Positions 31,084 to 44,100 of a DNA stretch of 55,457 bases are shown here, piece by piece. The stretch's first letter is position 1. Each line of letters begins with the position of its first letter. The DNA comes from Stereum hirsutum FP-91666 SS1 (Eukaryota > Basidiomycota > Agaricomycetes > Russulales > Stereaceae): contig NW_006763134.1 in the NCBI RefSeq assembly GCF_000264905.1, positions 97,780-153,236 of the forward strand, given 5' to 3'. The notes below the pieces were generated by a model that was given only the letters and a program-made list of their open reading frames with translations, searched no databases and was not told the origin of the DNA. The translations under genes and the position numbers were made by a program.

Positions 31084-33267
31084 ATGACGGCCCCTATCTT
31101 TTCTTTCATTAGCGACTTGTGAGTTCTCTAGTCAATGAGAAAGTACTTTCATACTCATCCTTGAAATGTTGTACAGTCAACACATCGTCGATGGCAAGAA
31201 GCGCGGGTCGAAAACCACCAGCAATGTCGTCAATCCTACGACCGAGGAGGTTCTCGCTAACGTCCCGGTGGCTGATCGGGAACTTTTGGACGAGACAGTT
31301 GCTGCAGCATCACGCGCATTCCCTGCGTGGGCTTCCGTGCCGATCGAGACTCGACAAGCAGCCGTGGCAAAGCTAGGGGACCTCATGAATGAGAAAGTGA
31401 ACGAGTTTGCGGACCTTCTCATCAAGGAAGTAGGGAAGAATCGAGAGCTTGCGTGCGTATTCGATTGGGCTTATGAGCGCTCTATTCGATGATTAAATAC
31501 GATTGTGGGTTCGTAGGACTATTGAAGCAGGATCTTGCGGTCCTTGGCTACATGGACTTGCTGGCGCTTCACTGCCTGAAGAGGTTCTCCTCGATAATGA
31601 CAATCGCACGGTTGTCACTCGTTACGTTCCCCACGGAGTGGTAAGCATGTTTATTACTTCAAGTTACAATCAAAATTTTTCATCATTTTCATCATTTTCC
31701 CAGTGCGCTGCTATAACACCTTGGAAGTGAGTCGCCATTTTGCCAGTTGTTTGTGCCACTCCGTCCAACCCCTCACTTTTTAGCTTTCCGTTGTCATTGA
31801 TGGTTTGGAAACTCGCCCCTGCCTTGGTTGCTGGGAACTGTGTAATTGTCAAACCATCACCCTTTGCACCCCTCTGTGCAATTAAATTCGTAGAGCTCGC
31901 CCAGCAAGTCCTCCCACCTGGTGTGCTCTCTGTTCTTTCTGGGGACGATGAACTGTAAGCGGCGCTAAATATTGATCGCCCTGAAAATACGCTGAATGTT
32001 TTCGTCCAATTCAGAGGACCTTGGATATCGACCCATCCTGGAATCTCGCGCATATCACTGACGGGCTCCATAGCCGCGGGCAAGTCCATCATGCGAAACG
32101 CAGCGTCCAACCTCATGAGCCTTACCCTCGAGCTGGGAGGAAACGACCCGGCGCTTGTCTACCCAGACGTCGACCCCAAATCCCTTGCTCCGTATGTACA
32201 TTTTGAGCCTAAGGTTTCCTCCACATATTGCAGCTCGCTCATAGTCGCACCATGAGAGCAGAAAGCTGTTTTGGTCCAGCTTCCATAATACTGGTCAGAT
32301 TTGCTGCTCGATCAAACGCGTCTATATACACGAAGATGTCTACGAGGCCGTGCGAGACGAGCTGGTGGCTTACGCTAAGACGGTGAAGATCGGGAATTGC
32401 TTGGACCCGGATGTTGGTATGGGCCCCGTTCAAAACCGCGTTCAGTTCGACAAGGTCAAGTAAGTGCTGTCCTCTGAAGGTCTATAACTCAAAGTATCTA
32501 AAGATTCGGCTATAGATCGTATATCGATGACTGTCACGCCAATGGCTATGCTTTCTCCCTGGGAGGGGACACTATTCAGGGACCCGATAGCAAGGGTTTC
32601 TTCTTGCCGATCAGTATTGTCGATTGTCCGCCACAGGAGTCGAGGATCGTTCAAGAAGAGCGTAAGTGATGAAATACGCCCACTTCGCACAAAAGATTAA
32701 ACACGTTGTTGTTCAATAGAATTTGGCCCCATACTGCCCCTGCTGAAATGGAAGGATGAAGACAAAGTCATCAAACAAATGAGTACGCAACACCGGTCTC
32801 GTCGGTCTCCAAACGAATGAGTTCTCATGTTTCTATGCGCTCTTGGGTATCACAGACGATGGTCCCTATGGACTAACCGCAACTGTATGGACCAATGATT
32901 TGGATCATGCACAGATGATATCGAAGAGGCTTGATGCTGGTACAGGTGGGCATCCCGCGCTTTACGATCGAGAATAACTGACAAACCCACTATCACCCGC
33001 TCAGTCTGGATTAACGAATCGCAACTGTTCCATTGGGATCATGTTCGTCCATCTTTACGTCTCTCTTTCGCCACGCCTCTAACTTCAACGTTTTTTTATC
33101 TTCAGCCTTTCGGAGGCGTTAAGGTGAAAGACACGGTCGCAACAGTTATTTTTCTAATATGCTGATCGTACTTGTAGCACTCCGGCATCGGCGTCGAGCA
33201 CGGGCGTCAGGGACTTCTCTCCTGGACAAATATACAAACAGTCGCTCTAACTAAAGCACGGACCTGA
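31084..33267 (+). CDS. Aldehyde dehydrogenase family protein
   Basis: NAD(P)-dependent oxidation of an aldehyde to its acid. Start ATG 31084 (MTAPIFSFISDF, intron, QHIVDGKKRGSKTTSNVVNP). About ten small introns. Landmarks: TTEEVLANVPVADRE, VVTRYVPHGV, AAITPWN|FPLSLMVWKLAPAL (cofactor loop), GNCVIVKPSPFAPL, LPPGVLSVLSGDDEL, LTGSIAAGKSIM, LELGGNDPALV (general-base Glu), NTGQICCSIKRVYIHE (catalytic Cys after GQI), FGPILPLLKW, NDGPYGLTATVW, PFGGVK|HSGIGVEHGRQGLL. Stop TGA 33265-33267. About 470 residues, normal for the family, all key residues present. The P450 genes downstream are in the same direction, which may indicate shared metabolism of a hydrophobic or aromatic substrate (inference). Confidence 0.88.
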
Positions 33268-33770
33268 GGTCCGATGATTCAATATTCATAAATCAGACAA
33301 GCGGACAACGTGAGTAGTAAGTCTTCCGAGTCGTTTATACACCGTGTTGAGGTCGCTCATGTTACGATCGTGCATGCAGGCTGTTGCGTGGGTAGACCAT
33401 CGTTTTATGCTCCGTTTCTTCTTCTATACAGGTCCGGACGGTCGTATGACTATTGCAATGCCATTAAACTCTGTAGGCCGATACTTCGGATGCGGGATTT
33501 TGAGAGTTGAGTGACGCGCTATAATCGGCCAGAGGCCGGGGTATGCATAACCATTCGTGCCAAAAGGAAAGCCATTGATCTGAGCTCCAAGGCTGCGATA
33601 GACTTCGAGATTATCATTCGTGTTATCTGCAGGGCTCACAATAGGGCTGTTCTTGATATAGGAACTCCAATAGTCTCGGTCTTCAGGGTATACCTCCTAT
33701 ACCAAGTCTGCACTCGAGTTTGATAGCATCTTTATTCTGGGGTCTCTCGGGATTCATGGTCAAACCGGAA
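33268..33770. other. Intergenic, with a short element also seen near 30230
   Basis: No gene. A stretch around 33448-33490 (GACTAT...CATTAAACTCTGTAG...ATACTTCGGATG) resembles 30250-30300 (GACTATAACG...ATAAACTCTGTAG...ATAACTTGGATG). It may be a small dispersed repeat. It also holds the promoter of the first P450. Confidence 0.4.
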
Positions 33771-33802
33771 GTCATATGGCTGAAAATAAGACTTATATAT
33801 AG
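33771..33802 (+). promoter_or_regulatory. P450-1 core promoter (GTCATATGGCT plus TATA)
   Basis: GTCATATGGCT at 33771-33781, TATATATAG at 33794-33802, start codon 61 bases further. The same pair stands before the second P450 with one base changed in the first motif. Confidence 0.55.
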
Positions 33803-33862
33803 CAAGTCGACCCGTACTCAGATTCAGAACGACGTCCGGGTCTCCTTGATCGTCCCCACACC

Positions 33863-36104
33863 ATGTCTCCACCATGGCCCTTGGCTGTCTGGCTTACATC
33901 CAAAAGCTCGCTCCTTGCGTTCATGCTAGGCGTCATCACAATTGCTTTGGTAACCAGACTACGCTGGAACCAACTGAGCCTCCCTCCCAGTCCATCGGGT
34001 CTTCCTGTACTGGGGCACTTGCATCTTATGTTTGTCTCTGTTTACCACACGTTTTCTATACTTATAGATTCTGACGCCCTAACCCACACAGGCCACCAAA
34101 GCGACCCTGGATATGGTTTGGCCAACTCGCACGGAGCTTGCACTCCCCACTCGTCTATCTCAACCTGGGTGGCCAGGACACTGTAATAATCAACGACTAC
34201 CACACAGCCGTAGACCTAGTGTGTCAATATCTACACTGTTTTCTAATATCATCCTCTTGCTCATGTCTCGTTATTCTAGCTCGACAAGAAGTCCTCCGTC
34301 TACTCCTCTCGGCCTCGTTTGGTATTGTCCGGCGAGTAAGGCGAATGTTCCTTTCGATTTATCTGCCTACATGACCTTATGACACTTTCTTGTCGTAGCT
34401 ATGTTGGTTCGGGTAAAAGGCTGGTCCTTCTACCATACGGCCCATTGTGGCGCACTCATCGGGCAGCTTTCCACCAAGAGATGAATCCTCCGAAGATTGA
34501 ATCATATGGACTCATTCAGACCTTCGAAGCAAGATTGCTCATGCGTCAACTATATCACTCGCCCGACAGTTTTATAAAACTATTCCAACAGTTTGCCGGA
34601 GGCGTTATTCTGAAGAGTATGTCAGCATCATAGTATCATGACCGAAAACCTCCATGGGAAGTAACTGACGGATCTGTAGTTGCGTACGGTTTGGAGTCAG
34701 ACCATGCGGAGACCCACAAAGCGGTACGGCCTTTTGTCCTTTGAGTTTGCACGCTGTTTCAGAGGCTCATAAAAGCTCGGATACTGCCTAGGTGGATGAC
34801 GTGACAGAACGTTAGTCCCAAAGTTGACTTCAAAGCGGGTTTTTAACTTACGTTGTACGTCTTCTAGTCATGCGATACCTTACAGAGTTATCAAATCCTG
34901 GAAACCTCGTCGATATATTTCCTGTACTCGATCTTCTACCCGACTTCTTGGCCCCATGGCGCCCCGCTGTCATCCGTGCACGCACTATCAATCAAGATCT
35001 GTACAAAGGGCTGGTGAGAGATGTCATAAATAAAGTAGAAGCAGGACAAATCAGGGCCGAACAAACATTTGCCTCTCGACTCTGGTTTAACCGAGAGAAA
35101 GCTGGTATGGATGAGCTTGATGTCGCATATCTTTCAGGATCAATGTATGTCTCTATTTCAGCACCAAATGACCCTCTCTAAACTGACGATTGACAGGTTC
35201 GAAGCTGGGACGGACACTACGGGCTCCTCTTTGGCAACTTTTGTTTTGGCTTCCATCACGCACCCCGATGTATATCTGAAAGCACAGGAGGAGGTCGACA
35301 GAGTCTGTGGTGATCAGCCCCCCTCGATGAGCCACTTCGAGTCTTTAGAGTACATAAGAGCGATGGTCAAAGAGACTTTGCGATGGAGACCCGTAACTCC
35401 TGGAGGTGTGTTTTGGACAGAGACATACCGCTCCCGAGGATTTTTAGACTGATCTCGAGCGCCAACAATTCTCAGGGTTTCCTCACCTGTCATCTGCCAC
35501 CAAGGATGATACGTTTCGTGGACACAGGATTCCCGCTGGCGCTGTTGTTCTTCCCAATCACTGGGAAATGTGCTTCAGGTATGTCCTACCCTGATTTATT
35601 TATTTCGACAATAATTGACTATAGGATGAACTTACGCAGTTCCGAGACTTACGGTCAAATTTACAATCCTCAGCGCTTTGAACCTCGCCGATGGATAGAA
35701 CGCCTTGGAGGGGTCGGAGACCTTACTGAGGGTCATCCAGCTTTCGGCTTTGGGAGAAGGTTAGAGCACCGAATACTTTGTCTCGTCTCGCTCGAATGCT
35801 AACAGTTCTTCATCAGGATCTGCCCAGGACGACATCTTGCCGCGAACTCACTCTACATCGTTCTTGCCCACCTATGTTACTACTTTGATATCAGAGTAAA
35901 GGACGGAGTTGAAGTTGACACTCAAGCATACACTACAGGTATCAATGTAAGCCTTTCCCTTGAATAGTATTGGGAGTAGAACTTACCACAGCACCATAGA
36001 TCAAGCCGGAGCCATTCGAGTGCGACATCTCACCTCGAGAAAACCGTGTCGCGGACTTGAATAGGCAAGCCGAGGCTGCGAGAGAAGGGCTTCGCAGCCT
36101 TTGA
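33863..36104 (+). CDS. Cytochrome P450, tandem copy 1
   Basis: Heme-thiolate monooxygenase of the fungal microsomal type. Start ATG 33863: short lumenal piece, membrane anchor (LLAFMLGVITIALVTRLRW), proline hinge LPPSPSGLPVLGHLHLM. Further exons: PWIWFGQLARSLHSPLVYLN, YVGSGKRLVLLPYGPLWRTH (helix C region), PGNLVDIFPVLDLLPDFLAP, FEAGTDTTGSSL (I-helix AGTDTT oxygen-activation motif), ETLRWRP (ExxR), IPAGAVVLPN, NPQRFEPRRWI, FGFGRR|ICPGR (heme-binding Cys, intron in the motif), ending REGLRSL and TGA 36102-36104. All motifs intact. Exon borders match copy 2 one for one. Substrate cannot be told from sequence. Confidence 0.9.
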
Positions 36105-36942
36105 ACCAGGAGGTTTTTGTTATCGTTGTGGTCTTGGATCAAGAATAATCACCATGTCCTGCCAGTGGCCCAGGTGTAAGTAAGTATAACAAGAATCAGA
36201 GATGGTCTGCCAGGAAGTCAGATTCAACTCCTCGGTCTTAGGTACCTCCCGGTACCAGAGGTTGGATCAGTGGATTATATCTTGTATAACCCTGTGTTGA
36301 CGAGTACGCAGATGTTCCTGTACGCTGAATTCAACGGCGGCGCATCTGAATGATGTGGCGAAAGCGCTACCTCTGTCTCGGTGGCGTGTCAAGATCGCCA
36401 CTTGACAAACAATGCACAACAGACGATCGGGAGGAAAGTCGCCTTCGACTCTGAGACTGAGCTCGACAACAACTCGACGACATGTATTTGCGCGGTCGTT
36501 ACATTTACTCTGCCCGGCTCTGCTCTCGCCATAAGCTCAGGCTGTCTAACCCAACTTAATAATTCAGAATCGTCGCCACTCCCCGTGGATAACCCAGGTA
36601 TGATAGCATGGCATCTTCTTTTTTTGACATGTTCTCGGCTGATGCGCCTTTCCTGGACTCGTCACCACCATTTGGGTCATTTTGAGTCCCAGCTTCTTCT
36701 AACATATTTCAAGCGCACTGCTTGTCCGCGCCTGTTCTGTTCAGATGAGGCATGACCGAATTGTGCGTCGACTATAAAATGACTGGCAAGTGGAGAGCCG
36801 CATCTGATTCTCCATATCTCCATCATGCATCATGTCCTGTCCACTTAAGCTTAGACTCGTACTCAGACTGAGTCTTGAGAGCATTATGCCAACGTAGGCC
36901 TCACGACTACCATTCCGACTCTGATCAAAGGGAAGTCAAGAT
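36105..36942. other. Spacer between the two P450 genes
   Basis: No gene recognised; frames are short and lack features. Holds the 3' end of P450-1 and upstream region of P450-2. Confidence 0.5.
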
Positions 36943-36973
36943 GTCATGTGGCTCACTTGAGGGCATATATAGG
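36943..36973 (+). promoter_or_regulatory. P450-2 core promoter (GTCATGTGGCT plus TATA)
   Basis: GTCATGTGGCT at 36943-36953 and TATATAGG at 36966-36973, with ATG at 37060. Same motif order and spacing as before P450-1; both contain an E-box-like CATRTG. Confidence 0.55.
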
Positions 36974-37059
36974 TCAAGGCGACCTTGGTCAAACTCGACA
37001 CTCGCCTCAAGCCTGGAGCTGCCACTTCCCCTCGTGCAGGCCAATCGGTTTTGTATGAA

Positions 37060-39328
37060 ATGTACTCGTTGTGGCCTACCGTCACTTTGTCTTTGACGAA
37101 TTTCTCACTTGCGTCTCTGCTCGGCACCACATTATGCATCGCATTCATGGCTGGATTGCGTTGGACTTCAAGACATCTACCTCCGAGTCCCCCAGGCCTT
37201 CCCATAGTAGGACATCTACATTTGCTGTTGGTCATCTTTCTTTCCATATATCCTACTCGTTTTATGTTGGAATTGTGTCCATTTTGCTTGACAGGCCCTC
37301 TAAGCGAACGTGGATATGGTTTGATCGACTCGCACAAGATTTGCGTTCCCCGATCGTTTATCTGAACCTAGGTGGTCAAAGCACGGTAATAATCAACGAT
37401 TATCAGGTCGCAGTCGACTTAGTACGCCCATGTTCACGTTCAGTGTTTATATTCGGCCTCTAAAATTGTCTCCTGACTTCCATAACGTCTCGATACTTAT
37501 AGCTTGAGACGAGATCGTCCGTTTACTCCTCCCGACCTCACTTAGTGCTAGCTGGCGAGTAAGGCGTATCCTTATATTATCTTATCATGTTACTTACAGA
37601 GAAGCCATGTTGCAGCTACGCTGGAACGGGTAAACGGATAGTGTTTCTGCCTTATGGCCCTCAGTGGCGCGCCCATCGTGCAGCAATTCACCGAGAAATG
37701 ACACCCCCGAAAGTCGAGAGCTACACCCTGATACAAACACTCGAGGCAAGGTTGTTGATTCACAGGCTACATTGCTCGCCCTCTCTGTTCATGGCACATA
37801 TCAAACAATATGCCGGAAGTGTCATACTCAAGAGTATATCTACATCTAGTGGCGAGCGGGGCTGGCTCTTAACTGACGCATTTATAGTAGCGTACGGTCT
37901 GGACTCAGATCAACTCAGGACCCAAAAAGCGGTATTTCTCCTTGTATTTCAGCATGGCCTGATTTTAGACTCATAATAGATTTGTTGTAATTCAGGTGGG
38001 AGACGTAACACGAGGCTAGTCCATTTCACTCCATGATGAATCCTACGCTGACAGTCTGCATATTCCAGTCGTGGAAGAACTCCTCGATATATCTAACCCC
38101 GGAAATATCGTCGATATATTTCCTGTACTCGACCGTCTTCCTGACTTCTTGGCTCCATGGCGCCCAGCCGTGGTTCGTCAACGTACCGATACCCAGAACT
38201 TGTACAAGGGACTAGTTCGGGACGTCGTAGACAGAGTGGAAGCAGCCGAAATTGGACGTGAACAAACTCTTGCCTCTCGTCTCTGGTATCACCGAGAGAA
38301 GAACAAGATGGATGAGCTCGATGTGGCGTATCTCGCGGGAAGCATGCAAGTTTACACGTTGGAAACGATTTTCGTAGATGTAGGCTGATAATGTGTAGGT
38401 TCGAGGCGGGGACGGACACTACCTCCGCTGCCTTGTCGACCTTTGTCCTGGCCGCTATCACATATCCACAGGTATTTACTACAGCACAGAAGGAAGTGGA
38501 TAGAGTCTGTGGCGATCAGCCGCCCTCGATGAGCCACTTCGAACCCTTGGAGTACGTCAGAGCGATGTGTAAGGAAACTTTGCGATGGCGCACGGTGACT
38601 GCCGGAGGTAGGTCTCTTCTACATACTCGTATTTCGTTCGAGGATTGTTTCAGTGATCTTGTTGTCCATGGCACACTACCAATATTAGGATTCCCTCATA
38701 TGTCCAGTGCAACTCAGGACGACTCATTTCATGGATACAGGATACCGGCTGGCACCGTCATTCTGCCCAATCATTGGGGGATGTGTTTAAGGTACATACA
38801 TGTATATTTCGCATCGCCTTGACACTATACTCCAGCCACTGATCGGGAAAAGGGATCTCGACAGCACGAAGATGTACGGTCAAACATACGATCCTCATGT
38901 CTTCGAACCTCGGCGGTGGATAGAACGACCTGAAGGAGTTGGAGATCTCACCGAGGGTCATCCGTCCTTTGGTTTTGGGCGAAGGTAAAGATGGCGTACT
39001 CTTTTCTCGTCTCAACGCTCGCTGATCGTCAGTTGTTCACCAGAATCTGTCCAGGACGATATATGGCTGTGAACTCGCTGTTTATCGTTATAGCTCATCT
39101 CTGTTACTACTTCGATATCAAAGCAAAGGACGGAGTCGAGGTTGACACCCAAGCATATACGACAGGTATAAATGTAAGCCTTTTCCTTTAATACTGGGGC
39201 TATAGCTTATCGCGGAACCATAGGTTGAACCGGAACCATTCGAATGCGACATTACACCTCGAGAGGATCGTATTGACGACGTGGAAGAGCAGGCCGAAAC
39301 TGCGAGAGAAGCGCTTCGCTGCCTGTAA
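37060..39328 (+). CDS. Cytochrome P450, tandem copy 2
   Basis: Paralogue of the P450 at 33863. Start ATG 37060 (MYSLWPTVTLSLTNFSLASL), hydrophobic anchor, LPPSPPGLPIVGHLHLL, then WIWFDRLAQDLRSPIVYLNL, YAGTGKRIVFLPYGPQWRAH, PGNIVDIFPVLDRLPDFLAP, FEAGTDTTSAAL (I-helix), ETLRWRT (ExxR), IPAGTVILPN, FEPRRWIERP, FGFGRR|ICPGR (heme Cys) and C-terminus REALRCL, TAA 39326-39328. No frame breaks. The intron after DVTR starts with GC (38015-38016, GCTAGT) where copy 1 has GT (GTTAGT), so it is likely a GC-AG intron. Divergence is greatest in the N-terminal and substrate-recognition parts, which would allow a changed substrate range. Confidence 0.9.
38015..38069 (+). other. Probable GC-AG intron in P450-2
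   Basis: Frame continuity needs an intron between GAC GTA ACA CGA G and TC GTG GAA GAA. The donor reads GCTAGT and the acceptor TTCCAG. The equivalent intron in P450-1 has donor GTTAGT. Confidence 0.65.
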
Positions 39329-39518
39329 GCCTGGAGGATAGGATGCGTATTTAGTCGTCAGGCGTGATTAGACTACCACTTACTGCAGTATACCTGGAAG
39401 TTTGGAAGGACAGGCTTCAGCAATCCTACCGTCGTGCCCTTAGAACGAGAGTAAAGATCGGATAAAGTCAATGGATGAAGCTATTTCATCATGTAATTAA
39501 AAGAACCTCATTTACCTC

Positions 39519-41160
39519 CTATAATATCATTCTGCCCGACCATCTCGGCATCGCTATGCACTCTCTCACGTTGTCGATGCCACCGATCCAGCTGATCAAC
39601 CTCTCAAAGCCAACACCAAATCCACCATGCGGTGCCCCTCCGAACTTCCTCAACTCCATATACCACTCATAAACATCCCGATCCATTCTTCTCTCTTTGA
39701 ACTCCTTCTCCAGCACGTCCAGCCTCTCTTCCCTCAAGGACCCTCCCGCCAATTCGCCCAGATAGGGTATAAGAAGGTCGAAGCAGGCGACAGTCTTCTC
39801 GTCAGAATTGTGGCGCATATAAAAGGGTTTGATAGAGCGTGGATAATCGGTCACGAAAACGGGACCTTTGACGAGCGTCTCGGCTAGCCAGCGTTCGTGC
39901 TCGGATTGGAGGGATTTACCCCATTTCGGTAGGAACCTGAATTCTCCTGTCTTCGCATGCTGGGTCTCCAACTCCTTGATAGCATCCGTGTAGGTCAGCA
40001 GAGGCCATACTCGCTTCTCTGTCGCTTCCTCGAGGAGCCGCAACTTTTTCTCGTCTCCATCCTTCCACAAAAGGCCGCGGTCTCGAGAATCGAACCCATC
40101 TCGCAGTACCTCTTGAAGGGAATCTTGAATGACGTCACACACGCCTTGCACGGAGTCCACGAAAGCGAGCTCGGCCTCCATCATCCAAAACTCGGCCAGA
40201 TGTCGGTTGGTTTGAGAACGTTCGGCACGGAAGCAAGGTGAGAGCGTCCATACACGGGAGAGGGAGTTTGCGAGGGCTTCGAGGTGTAATTGAGAGGAAA
40301 CAGTGAGAAATGACGGTTGCCCGAAGAATTCTACGTCTTTTGCAAGAGTGTCGGTGCCGGGTATGGCCGCAGCAGATACCGAGTCCGATGAAGGAGGTGC
40401 TACTCTGAAAGTCTCGCCTGCACCTTCCGCATCGTTGGAGGTGATAATGGGCGTATGAACATAAGAGAAGTCATTTGCCTGGCAGATAAAATCATAATGG
40501 GATATGTTTATTCAACCCACTAAATACCTGGGGAATCTCTCGCGTTTCAACGCACCTCGAAATATTGATGAAGAGACCTCATAGTCTGATCCCGTAGCCG
40601 CATGACTGCCGCTGCATGAGCGGTGCGCGTTCGGAGATGTGCATGGTCTCTCAGATATTCGACAGGTAGAGCCTGCTTCTGAATTGGATATTCCTGGTAA
40701 CAGCGACTTATAAGCCTTCACGGGTTCTCGTAAGGTGTAGACTTTGGCACATACGGCTGAGTCACACGGACCAAGGATCTGAATCTCTTCAACGCTCAGT
40801 TCTGTATCTTGCCCTTTCCCGGGACTGTGCTGCAGTTTTCCCTTGACACTGACGCTACATCCGTTCGTCAACCTGATCAATGATTGTCAGCCTCTATGTT
40901 AATTTAGCACCATAAATATGTACACACGATGCCGCTAAAGCTGGGTTCGTGAACACGGCCTGTAGCGAATCGGCCGACGTGCCATCCTGCAGGACCGCAA
41001 ATGCGACCCTTTTTTGGTGCCGAATAGATTTCACCCAGCCGTTCACTTGCACGCTTTGGCCATCAAACTGGCCGTCTCTGACTGAGCGAGCGAGGAGTTG
41101 ACGAATAGTGGGTTTGAGCCGACTACTCGACGGTGAAGTAGATAATAGACGACGTAACAT
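39519..41160 (-). CDS. SLM5: Asparaginyl-tRNA synthetase, probably mitochondrial
   Basis: Class II aminoacyl-tRNA synthetase that charges tRNA-Asn. ATG 41160 opens an Arg/Ser-rich, acid-free leader (MLRRLLSTSPSSSRLKPTIR) typical of mitochondrial import. The OB-fold anticodon domain follows: VNGWVKSIRHQKRVAFAVLQ, TNGCSVSVKGKLQ. After introns comes EYPIQKQALPVEYLRDHAHL and RTRTAHAAAVMRLRDQTMRS, the usual AsnRS linker. The catalytic core includes VEFFGQPSFLTVSSQLHLEA, FRAERSQTNRHLAEFWMMEA (motif 2), PVFVTDYPRSIKPFYMRHN, and GFGVGFERLISWI (motif 3 Arg). Stop TAG 39519-39521. No defect. The name follows the yeast mitochondrial enzyme; the cytosolic enzyme normally lacks this leader. Confidence 0.9.
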
Positions 41161-44100
41161 CTAGTTCCTCCAATGGCACAAGGGCCATCATTCACAAGAC
41201 AAATAAGAACAAGATATCATGATCAGTATAACAAGTGACCTACTTGGTTAGCGCAGATAACCACACACCTCTCCTAGTTGCAACAATTAGTGAGAGAACG
41301 AAAGACCGAGACGCGACGCGTCCAACAGCCACGTGCATATTCTCCCACGATATTTTCCGAGCGCGCCGTGGGCGTGGCGGAGCCAAAAGTTGATATCCTT
41401 TCCACCCAATTTCCACCCATCGCATCGGTTTTTGCTGTCGGTCAATCACCCCAGCTCACTCTTGATGCAAAAGTATCATGATTACGGCCAATTGTGCCGC
41501 GCCAACAGGACACTGCTGATCTGTGGCATCGTATCTGTCCCCCAACCGGCGTCTACTAGTACTGGTATGAATACGTGGATTTTACTTGATTCGCTCACTC
41601 GACCTCGGTCCATGGGATGAGGATATCCTTGCGTGGAAAACTTGTAGCTGATGGAACTTTGCTTTTTAGGCTTATGAATTCGGTCAATGTTGTCCTTACC
41701 CGGATACCCTTCGCGTTACACCTCCGACTCCGCAGTAATTGGAAGGAAGGAAGGACGGACGGAATATTGTGGTGCGTCTCAACTTTCTTCAGGGTATAGA
41801 AACCTCTACTTGCGAGGACAAACCCGCCGAATTCTCGGTTCTCCGCCTTTGCCTTCCTCATAAGTATGTTCCACAGGGTTACAGGTGATACTTACCTCAA
41901 ACGTCGGGATCAATATACTTGTACACCCATCTCTATGCTGATGATCGCTTCCTCACTCTTCGTGGAATTCGACGGGCCGTCGCGGATTTGCGGCTCACTC
42001 ACGCTTCTGCCTAGGTGTTTACGATCATGCTTTACTGGACGCGATATTTCGAGTCTGATAGAAATCCTTGGCACTGCCCTTATAATGCACTTGCTTCACT
42101 ATTGCGGAGCCACTATTTAGACCCGCTCAAGCGGAATCCAAAACCCCTCTCAAAGATGATACATGGAGACGACTTTGGCGCTTTCCAAAACCAAGAGTTC
42201 TTAAGTGAATTCCGTGAATTGTTCTTCGCACTACATCTAGAGGATGCTAAAGATGTCCGGGGTTTCCCTATAAGGCAACCCCGAATCGTCTGACAGCCTT
42301 TAGCGTCCGTCAAGTCAAGCTTTGGGGATTGTAGCGGAAAAACATGGACTCACCTTTGCGGCACTCTAGGTTTTGTCTTTGTTGCTTCTCAAGAGGTCCA
42401 TTTACCACTCTAAAGAGTCTATCCGCGGATGTGACCTTCCACCAAGTCCTGTCGCACAGATCTCTTTTTCATTCGCCAAACGATGTTCATCAGGAGGATA
42501 TAATGTCCTCGACTTGGATATGCCAATATCGTCGTCGTTATGCAATGGCAGCACTGTGTGGGGCCCTTTTGACTTTGCCGCGCTCGTATGTAATTTTTGC
42601 TTGCCTAATTCTCGAAGGTCGCGAACCTTCATCCTCCTCCTAGCCAGAGCAGTCGGCAACGATCAGGCTTAAGGCAGACAGCCAATCAGTCCGCACGCGT
42701 TTTTGACTAATGGTCGCCAATCCTGACTTCTCTAGAACAATTTACGAAACATATATGTCCTTGTTGATCGTGGACTCGGTGTGTGCGTCCCCTGATACAA
42801 AGGTTGCCTCCATCATCTCATCCGTCTCATCGTGGGTAAGACAGTGGCTCATTATATACAGTCAACCCTGTTGATAAGTTACTGGGTCGGTATATCTTCT
42901 CCCCAGTCGGTGGTTTGAAAATGCGTCTTTGCCGCCTTGCAATACTTCTCGGAGAATAAAAGGAAGGTGTGGGGGTGGAATGGGTCTGGTCCGTCTTCTG
43001 CTCTCCGTTGACAGCTGTCGAGCAAGGTTCCTGGATATCATGTTGCAGTACATGAGCAGGCTCCTTCATCCTTCATAAGAGGTTTCTCAACAACCAACGT
43101 CAATGAACGTGGGGAGATCTAATAGGATCCAGCTCTCACGAATTGGAGAGTCACACAATACGACTCGGAAGCATGCTGTGGCCGTTGTTTGGAAGTTTAT
43201 AATTATGAGCGTTCATTGAGCGTTCATGTCGAGAAATTGTGGATGTCCGGACAATTCGGGGAAATAGAGCGTTCTACATACTTTCCGTCTGCGTCGTCAT
43301 GGAGAATGGTTCATTTACGAAGAGTAAATGGGTGCCTTCATTGTGAAAGGTACTTACCGCGGGTCCCGAGAAGACAGGCATCGGCTTTTCTCAGGACAGT
43401 GTTTCCGGTCCCGCCATTATAGTCGCGTGGCAGCCACATGAGCCGGATCGAAGATGCATCGTCTTGGTGATCGACGGTAACCCTCCGTCACTGTCGTTCT
43501 TGCTCAAGCTTTGTCTTCAGCAATGGCTCTGTTCGTGCGTCCTCGACGTAGAATAGTCCACACTGTTCTGCCCGACGTCCCCTTAACTCTCGTCGTCCTG
43601 TTTGTATACTGTACGTTCCCTTTTGAGCATACCGTCCTTGTCATGATACTGCGGTCTACCCGGTGATGGTAAAAGGCCGCTTCACTGTCGTAAACCTTCC
43701 TTCTAGAGTCCATCCTTCATCAATTTTGGATCATGCCTCTCTTTCCACAATGTGAACGTCGTGGAATGTTCTCAGCCGCTTTCTTGCGAGCTAGGGTCAT
43801 TCAACAACGCTATCCTGCGCTCGGTGCTCACCCTAGCAACGTCGTCTGCGACGTCGGTCGCGTCGGCGCCTGCTATATCCTACAACTACCGGTTTTCCGT
43901 CAGAAAGCATGATGTATGTCATTCACTGGCGCAGGTTGTCTCCATTGACGATGGCCGTAACCGGTGATCTTCTAGTGATACAGTCCATATTTCGGTCTGG
44001 CTTTCCATCACTTTGTATATGAAGCTTTCGGCGTCATATACGGTACACTCATGAGCACGGAGGGGATTTAGATGTTCGTTGTCCCATGTATATTGACGTT

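Noticed and set aside
41880..41935. Peptide YTCTPISM resembling YQCTPISI near 21340
   Set aside because: Eight residues in unrelated contexts; most likely chance.
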